DNA from: Acinetobacter sp.
GTDB lineage: Bacteria; Pseudomonadota; Gammaproteobacteria; Pseudomonadales; Moraxellaceae
Assembly: GCA_030152605.1 (NCBI GenBank)
Contig: JASLJB010000105.1
Coordinates: 1-6,613, forward strand
Reading direction: 5' to 3'
DNA: 6,613 nucleotides
Positions 5,431-6,613 of the stretch are shown here, piece by piece (the first letter of the stretch is position 1; each line of letters begins with the position of its first letter). The notes beneath the pieces were generated by a model. The model worked only from the letters and a program-made list of their open reading frames with translations. It was not told where the DNA came from and did not search any database. The position numbers were made by a program, and so were the translations under genes.

Positions 5431-6027
5431 CTAAACCTTGACTTGTAAATCAACTTCAGGATTCAGAAATTGAATCCCTTGCTTTAACTTCTCATACATC
5501 TGTGGATCGGTCCACTCTGCAACCACTTGTTCAGAGAATTGGATCTGATCGAGTTGCAGCACGCCCATTTGCTCATTTTCAATATCTTCTTGAAAACTTT
5601 GCGCATAGCCGGTGTCGGTCTCATGCACAATCACCGAATACACCTCGACATCACCTTCACCGTTTTGGGTGATGGTGGCCTTGAGCACTTCTTGAGCGAG
5701 GAAGAAGAAGATCCGTGAGAATTGCTCTGCCGAGGGAGAAACAGGCAGGGCCACCCAACGCGCGCTAAATTTTTTGCAGGCGTCAATATAGTCCGGATCA
5801 TCTTGTTGCCAAAAGCAAATCGCATGATCAAAACTATCAAAAATATCCTTGATCAGACCTTTGAGCAGACCGAAGTCATACACCATTTGTCCATGATCGA
5901 GGCGTGACGCTTTGAGCAATAATTCAACTTTATAGCTGTGCCCGTGAATAGAGCGCTTGCAGCGATCTGATGTGCAATTGCGTACAATATGTGCGTTTTC
6001 AAACTTAAACAACTTACGAATTAACAT
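5431..6027 (-). CDS. queD: 6-carboxytetrahydropterin synthase / PTPS family protein (QueD-like)
   Basis: Tunnelling-fold (COG0720) enzymes act on 7,8-dihydroneopterin triphosphate. QueD makes 6-carboxytetrahydropterin on the path to queuosine, the modified base at tRNA position 34. Zinc ligands are visible as H13 (FENAH) and H28 and H30 (HGHSY). The candidate catalytic cysteine is C23, the Asp-His pair is D67-H68 (SFDHA), and the pterin-anchoring glutamate is E136 in VHETDTGYA. The protein is 198 residues against 121 for E. coli QueD, with an insert around 70-100 and an extra C-terminal part after about 143 that is rich in Gln, Glu and Asp. The cysteine-to-HGH spacing is C-x4-H, not the C-x3-H of E. 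coli QueD, so the exact subfamily is not fixed. The start ATG 6027 is bounded by an in-frame TGA five codons upstream; no clear Shine-Dalgarno is seen. It is probably first in the unit, with a TATAAT box about 34 nt upstream. The family call is sure, the queuosine role likely. Confidence 0.85.
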   Translation of the reverse strand: MLIRKLFKFENAHIVRNCTSDRCKRSIHGHSYKVELLLKASRLDHGQMVYDFGLLKGLIKDIFDSFDHAICFWQQDDPDYIDACKKFSARWVALPVSPSAEQFSRIFFFLAQEVLKATITQNGEGDVEVYSVIVHETDTGYAQSFQEDIENEQMGVLQLDQIQFSEQVVAEWTDPQMYEKLKQGIQFLNPEVDLQVKV

Positions 6028-6259
6028 GTGCCAAATATATCAACAAAACGTTAAAAATTGATTATAGAACAAAAGCACAGACATTCGCATTAAATTTAGT
6101 GTTCTCAGCCCATGATGATTTTTTTATATCACTTAAGCGGTGATTTTTCGTGATTGTTTAGGCAGTTTTCAAGCTTGAGATCAGCAGCAACAACGAAGTT
6201 GTGAGCGCATTTTGCAGCAGCATGCATCGAGTCCACAATTTCCAGCGATGCCGAGCTGC
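6028..6259 (-). other. 232-nt intergenic region between gspK and the queD-like gene
   Basis: This is the longest non-coding stretch in the window. The part near queD (6028-6170) is A/T-rich and carries the TATAAT box. A short inverted repeat (ATCAC, loop TTAAGCG, GTGAT, 6128-6144) is followed by T-residues only on the + strand. The part next to gspK (6180-6259) is richer in G+C, has CAGCAG-type short repeats and a 5-bp hairpin ACAAC-GAA-GTTGT, and no U-run. I see no convincing gspK terminator, RNA gene or small coding frame with a ribosome-binding site. Confidence 0.5.
6061..6066 (-). promoter_or_regulatory. Candidate promoter -10 box for the queD-ung unit
   Basis: The - strand reads TATAAT exactly, 33 nt before the queD-like ATG, which would give a leader of roughly 26 nt. 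The -35 region at 16-18 nt spacing (around TGCGAA) is poor, so it is either a weak or activator-dependent promoter or a chance match in A/T-rich DNA. Its place in the largest intergenic gap of the - strand part supports it. Confidence 0.45.
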
Positions 6260-6613
6260 TTAAAACGGCAGCAATTGACGCGAATAGACATAGACCTGTT
6301 TATCTTTACGCTTGAGATAGCTGCTGAGTTGGCGATTGCGATTGGACAGTTGCACCTCGATATTGGCTTTGAAGTATTCAGATTTGACATCAAACAACTC
6401 ATTGGCACGGGCTTTGGCATCGGCATTCAACTGTGCAAATGGCGCTTGCTCGAATAAGGCATTGACGTTGGTGAAATGTTCGAGTTTTTGTTGTTTCGAC
6501 GCGAGCAGCGCAGTGACTGCATTGAGATCCAAACTTGGATCTAAGCTGGCCAAAACCAAGGCCGGTGCAGTATTAATATTAATCTTGGTCATGCTATCCG
6601 GCAGTGCGACCAC
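6260..6613 (-). CDS. gspK: Type II secretion system minor pseudopilin GspK, C-terminal part
   Basis: GspK caps the tip complex (GspI-J-K) of the type II secretion pseudopilus in the periplasm. The frame is open across the window edge, so about 117 C-terminal residues are visible and the prepilin peptide, transmembrane helix and first half are missing. The key feature is TKININTAPALVLASL, the helix-hairpin-helix-like 'INvNTAP..vL.aL' signature of GspK's alpha domain. ALLASKQQK..HF..VNALF matches the next helices, and the following LFDVKSEYFKANIEVQLSNR matches the family's 'f.v.S.yF...a.v..g.r' strand region. The tail ends YVYSRQLLPF. The GTG at the window edge should not be taken as the start. 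It points the same way as the genes that follow but is separated by 232 nt and a promoter candidate, so it is probably the end of a separate gsp unit. Confidence 0.9.
   Translation of the reverse strand: MVALPDSMTKININTAPALVLASLDPSLDLNAVTALLASKQQKLEHFTNVNALFEQAPFAQLNADAKARANELFDVKSEYFKANIEVQLSNRNRQLSSYLKRKDKQVYVYSRQLLPF

Noticed and set aside
6067..6104. GAACA/TGTTC inverted repeat upstream of the queD-like gene
   Set aside because: The arms are only 5 bp and are separated by 28 nt in A/T-rich sequence, so chance is likely; no known operator is matched.
6128..6148. Inverted repeat ATCAC/GTGAT followed by T-residues, a possible terminator
   Set aside because: The T-run follows the stem only on the + strand, where no gene ends. 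On the gspK strand an A-run follows, and the stem is only 5 bp.
6181..6457. Overlapping open frames on both strands near the gspK end
   Set aside because: Both are shadows of gspK. Their Cys/Met/Ile-rich or Leu-rich content and lack of ribosome-binding sites do not support coding.
1..6613. Search by eye for mobile elements, CRISPR arrays, tRNA genes and defence genes
   Set aside because: No transposase, integrase, long terminal repeats, regularly spaced repeats or tRNA-like cloverleaf were seen. Apart from the left-end junction this is an ordinary housekeeping region.

Overview
The window has two parts that do not belong together. Positions 1 to about 348 are G+C-rich (about 66% by my count, 231 of 350 bases) and read on the + strand. 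They hold the 3' end of one small protein gene whose third codon positions are almost all G or C, then the first codons of another. The rest (about 349-6613) is about 43% G+C where I counted it, and every gene there lies on the - strand. Its gene set (the queD-like, ung, ECH_2, tadA, SRPBCC, cmk, rpsA series, preceded by the end of gspK) and its protein sequences point to a gammaproteobacterium of the Moraxellaceae, most likely Acinetobacter. That is judged from family resemblance, without a database search.

The - strand part, in transcription order (right to left), is as follows. The C-terminal third or so of the type II secretion minor pseudopilin GspK ends at 6260. A 232-nt gap holds a good -10 box (TATAAT). 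Then come a long QueD/PTPS-family protein, uracil-DNA glycosylase (ung), an ECH_2/HIBCH-type CoA hydrolase overlapping ung by 4 nt, tRNA adenosine deaminase (tadA), a small SRPBCC-fold protein, cytidylate kinase (cmk), and ribosomal protein S1 (rpsA). Gaps between these genes run from -4 to 103 nt, so queD to cmk or rpsA may be one transcription unit. rpsA probably also has local control, because its leader has a hairpin and a weak ribosome-binding site.

The genes mostly serve nucleic acid upkeep and translation: anticodon base-34 modification (tadA, and queD if it is the true queuosine enzyme), uracil repair of DNA, CMP/dCMP phosphorylation and the ribosome. The CoA hydrolase and the SRPBCC protein are less obvious members.

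The main anomaly is at about 345-351, where rpsA stops matching S1 after residue 413, inside the fifth S1 domain. From there the frame runs backwards through unrelated high-G+C DNA. S1 is normally essential in Gram-negative bacteria, so the best reading is a chimeric join (assembly or library artefact, or contaminating phage or bacterial DNA), not a natural insertion. I see no mobile element, CRISPR array, tRNA or rRNA, and no convincing new biological system.
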